Shown one piece after another: positions 62,862 through 64,000 of a stretch of 64,000 nucleotides of DNA. The stretch spans positions 1,347,501 through 1,411,500 of the forward strand of contig NZ_CP021646.1 in NCBI RefSeq assembly GCF_002208135.1, in the 5' to 3' direction. The notes below the pieces were generated by a model, which made no database searches, had not been told where the DNA came from, and saw nothing but the letters and a program-made list of their open reading frames with translations. The DNA is from Pseudoalteromonas piscicida. GTDB taxonomy: Bacteria; Pseudomonadota; Gammaproteobacteria; Enterobacterales; Alteromonadaceae. The position numbers were made by a program, and so were the translations under genes. The first letter of the stretch is position 1. Every line of letters begins with the position of its first letter.

Positions 62862-64000
62862 AGCTTTAATAACCTTAATGAATTGCCGATCACGATGATC
62901 GAGCTGGCTGACATACCAATGACCGCTATCCAAGGTGGAATGAGTCCAAGCGCAGCGAGTGGCAGAATTGAGCCGTTGTACAGGAGTGATATTGTTAAGT
63001 TTTGCTTTACTATTCTGCGCGTTTGTTTAGCTACTTGCTGAAGGGCTAGAATGGCATTCAAATCGCTATTTAACAACACCACATCGGCGGTATTTTTTGA
63101 GATGTCTGCGCCAGTATCCATCGCAACTGACAAGTGAGCGCTATTGAACACTGGGCTATCATTAATGCCATCACCAACCATAGCGACAATCTCGCCTTGT
63201 TTGGACCAAGCTTCAACGGCTTTTTGCTTAATCTCTGGTGTGCAAGCACTTTGGTAACTATCTAACGCTAACTGCTGCGATAACTCTTTGCCCGCATTGG
63301 AGCTATCTCCAGTTAGCATATGACAGCTAAGGCCAGCTTGTTGTAATTGTTCAACAACCATTTCTGCATTGTTTTTTACTTTGTCATTGAAGTAGAAGTC
63401 AGCAACTGCCTGGTTATCAATGAACAAGGTTGCTTGAGCAAATGACGCGTGGTTATCAAACCAATGGCTTTTTCCAAGGGCAATGGAGACTCCTTTCCAG
63501 TGACCACGAATACCTGAACCTGCCACCACTTCAACGTCTTGGACTAGGTTTTCGGTTGGTGTGATATGTGCAAATGCTCGGGCTATAGGATGCTCTGAAA
63601 AGCGCTCTAAAGCAGCTGCAAAATCCAAGACTTGTTGCTCTTTATACTCGGTTTGCAGCAATTCGATATGTCTGATTGAGAAACGGCCCTCGGTCAGCGT
63701 GCCCGTTTTGTCAAAGGCAACACGAGTTAACTTAGTCGCCGTTTCTAATACATGGGCTTCTTTAATCAAAATCCCCTTCTTTGTAAGAGATGCGACGGCA
63801 CAGGTAAGCGCGGTTGGTATAGCAAGACTTAATGCACAAGGGCAGGTTGCTACAAGCACCGATATAGTGACCCAAAACGCCTTATCTGGTGAAATTGGGT
63901 ACCAGCCAATAGCGGTAACTGAGGCAAAAACTAATAGACAGGCAACAAACCACTGCGCGACTTTATCGGTGATTTCAACCAATTTAGGACGTTTGGTGAG
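62858..64000 (-). CDS. ccoI: Copper-type P-type ATPase CcoI, 5'-truncated by the window end
   Basis: 381 codons are visible, open to base 64000; the N-terminal metal-binding domain, early helices and actuator domain lie beyond. Seen: the metal-binding CPC in the helix (VATCPCALSLAIPTAL), phosphorylation motif FDKTGTLTEG, nucleotide-binding SEHPIARAF, and GDGINDSPVF. CcoI (FixI) exports copper towards the periplasm for cbb3 oxidase assembly. Coupling to ccoS, the TauE-like gene and fnr identifies it as CcoI rather than a general CopA. Confidence 0.92.
   Translation of the reverse strand, partial: LTKRPKLVEITDKVAQWFVACLLVFASVTAIGWYPISPDKAFWVTISVLVATCPCALSLAIPTALTCAVASLTKKGILIKEAHVLETATKLTRVAFDKTGTLTEGRFSIRHIELLQTEYKEQQVLDFAAALERFSEHPIARAFAHITPTENLVQDVEVVAGSGIRGHWKGVSIALGKSHWFDNHASFAQATLFIDNQAVADFYFNDKVKNNAEMVVEQLQQAGLSCHMLTGDSSNAGKELSQQLALDSYQSACTPEIKQKAVEAWSKQGEIVAMVGDGINDSPVFNSAHLSVAMDTGADISKNTADVVLLNSDLNAILALQQVAKQTRRIVKQNLTISLLYNGSILPLAALGLIPPWIAVIGMSASSIIVIGNSLRLLKL

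Noticed and set aside
1..64000. CRISPR array, prophage, integrase, insertion sequence or toxin-antitoxin pair
   Set aside because: No regularly spaced repeats, phage structural genes, transposase or typical toxin-antitoxin frames were seen. The dGTPase-like gene alone is not evidence of a defence island.

Overview
The window looks like a chromosomal segment of a marine gammaproteobacterium of the Alteromonadales, most likely Pseudoalteromonas or a close relative. This is inferred from moderate GC, the gene set (YfbV-AckA-Pta, FNR-UspE, Bax, DUF2987, DUF3718, several TonB-dependent receptors) and the family types; no database search was possible. No rRNA, tRNA, CRISPR array, prophage or intact insertion sequence was seen.

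Layout. 1-9.1 kb: YbaK-type deacylase, YafJ-type amidotransferase, purM-purN-DUF3108 operon, a GGDEF-EAL protein, and a LysR regulator divergent from a frameshifted zinc-type dehydrogenase. 9.4-12.6 kb: an orphan MlaC, D-lactate dehydrogenase, glutathione peroxidase and a beta-hydroxyacid dehydrogenase. 12.6-15.6 kb: a tightly overlapping five-gene operon (ACT protein, EIIA-like protein without its histidines, YffB/ArsC-like protein, DapE, M15 peptidase). 15.8-22.1 kb: pta-ackA, yfbV, rlmA, a CbiM-like membrane protein and a frameshifted xthA. 22.4-25.7 kb: small envelope proteins, a secreted phospholipase A2-like protein and RhlE.

25.8-33.8 kb is an envelope-modification module: dgkA, eptA and an LTA-synthase-type phosphoglycerol transferase on the minus strand, divergent from an OmpR-type response regulator and histidine kinase, and followed by an Omp85-like outer-membrane protein. 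Four direct-repeat motifs of the PmrA-box type (CTTAAG-N5-CTTAAG and near variants) lie upstream of these units. They suggest one regulon that includes the Omp85-like gene. EptA, and probably the phosphoglycerol transferase, release diacylglycerol, which DgkA can recycle.

33.9-48.9 kb: dGTPase-like protein, Bax, DUF2987, a large TonB-dependent receptor, a dicarboxylate/glutamate symporter, a 997-residue Ig-like lipoprotein, a frameshifted topA, and YqhA. 49-55 kb: two divergent ABC transporters around a GntR/YtrA-type regulator, one of them led by a secreted alpha/beta hydrolase. 55-60 kb: ttcA, then a siderophore receptor with Fur-box-like sites and a PepSY membrane protein. 60-64 kb: the microaerobic block uspE, fnr, TauE/SafE-like, ccoS and ccoI, the last cut by the window end.

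Three genes (dehydrogenase, xthA, topA) are each broken by the apparent loss of a single base in a G/C run. Because topA is normally essential, at least some of these are probably sequencing or assembly errors. A palindromic dispersed repeat family has three copies in the window, and a fold-rich element of unknown nature lies at about 766-1072.
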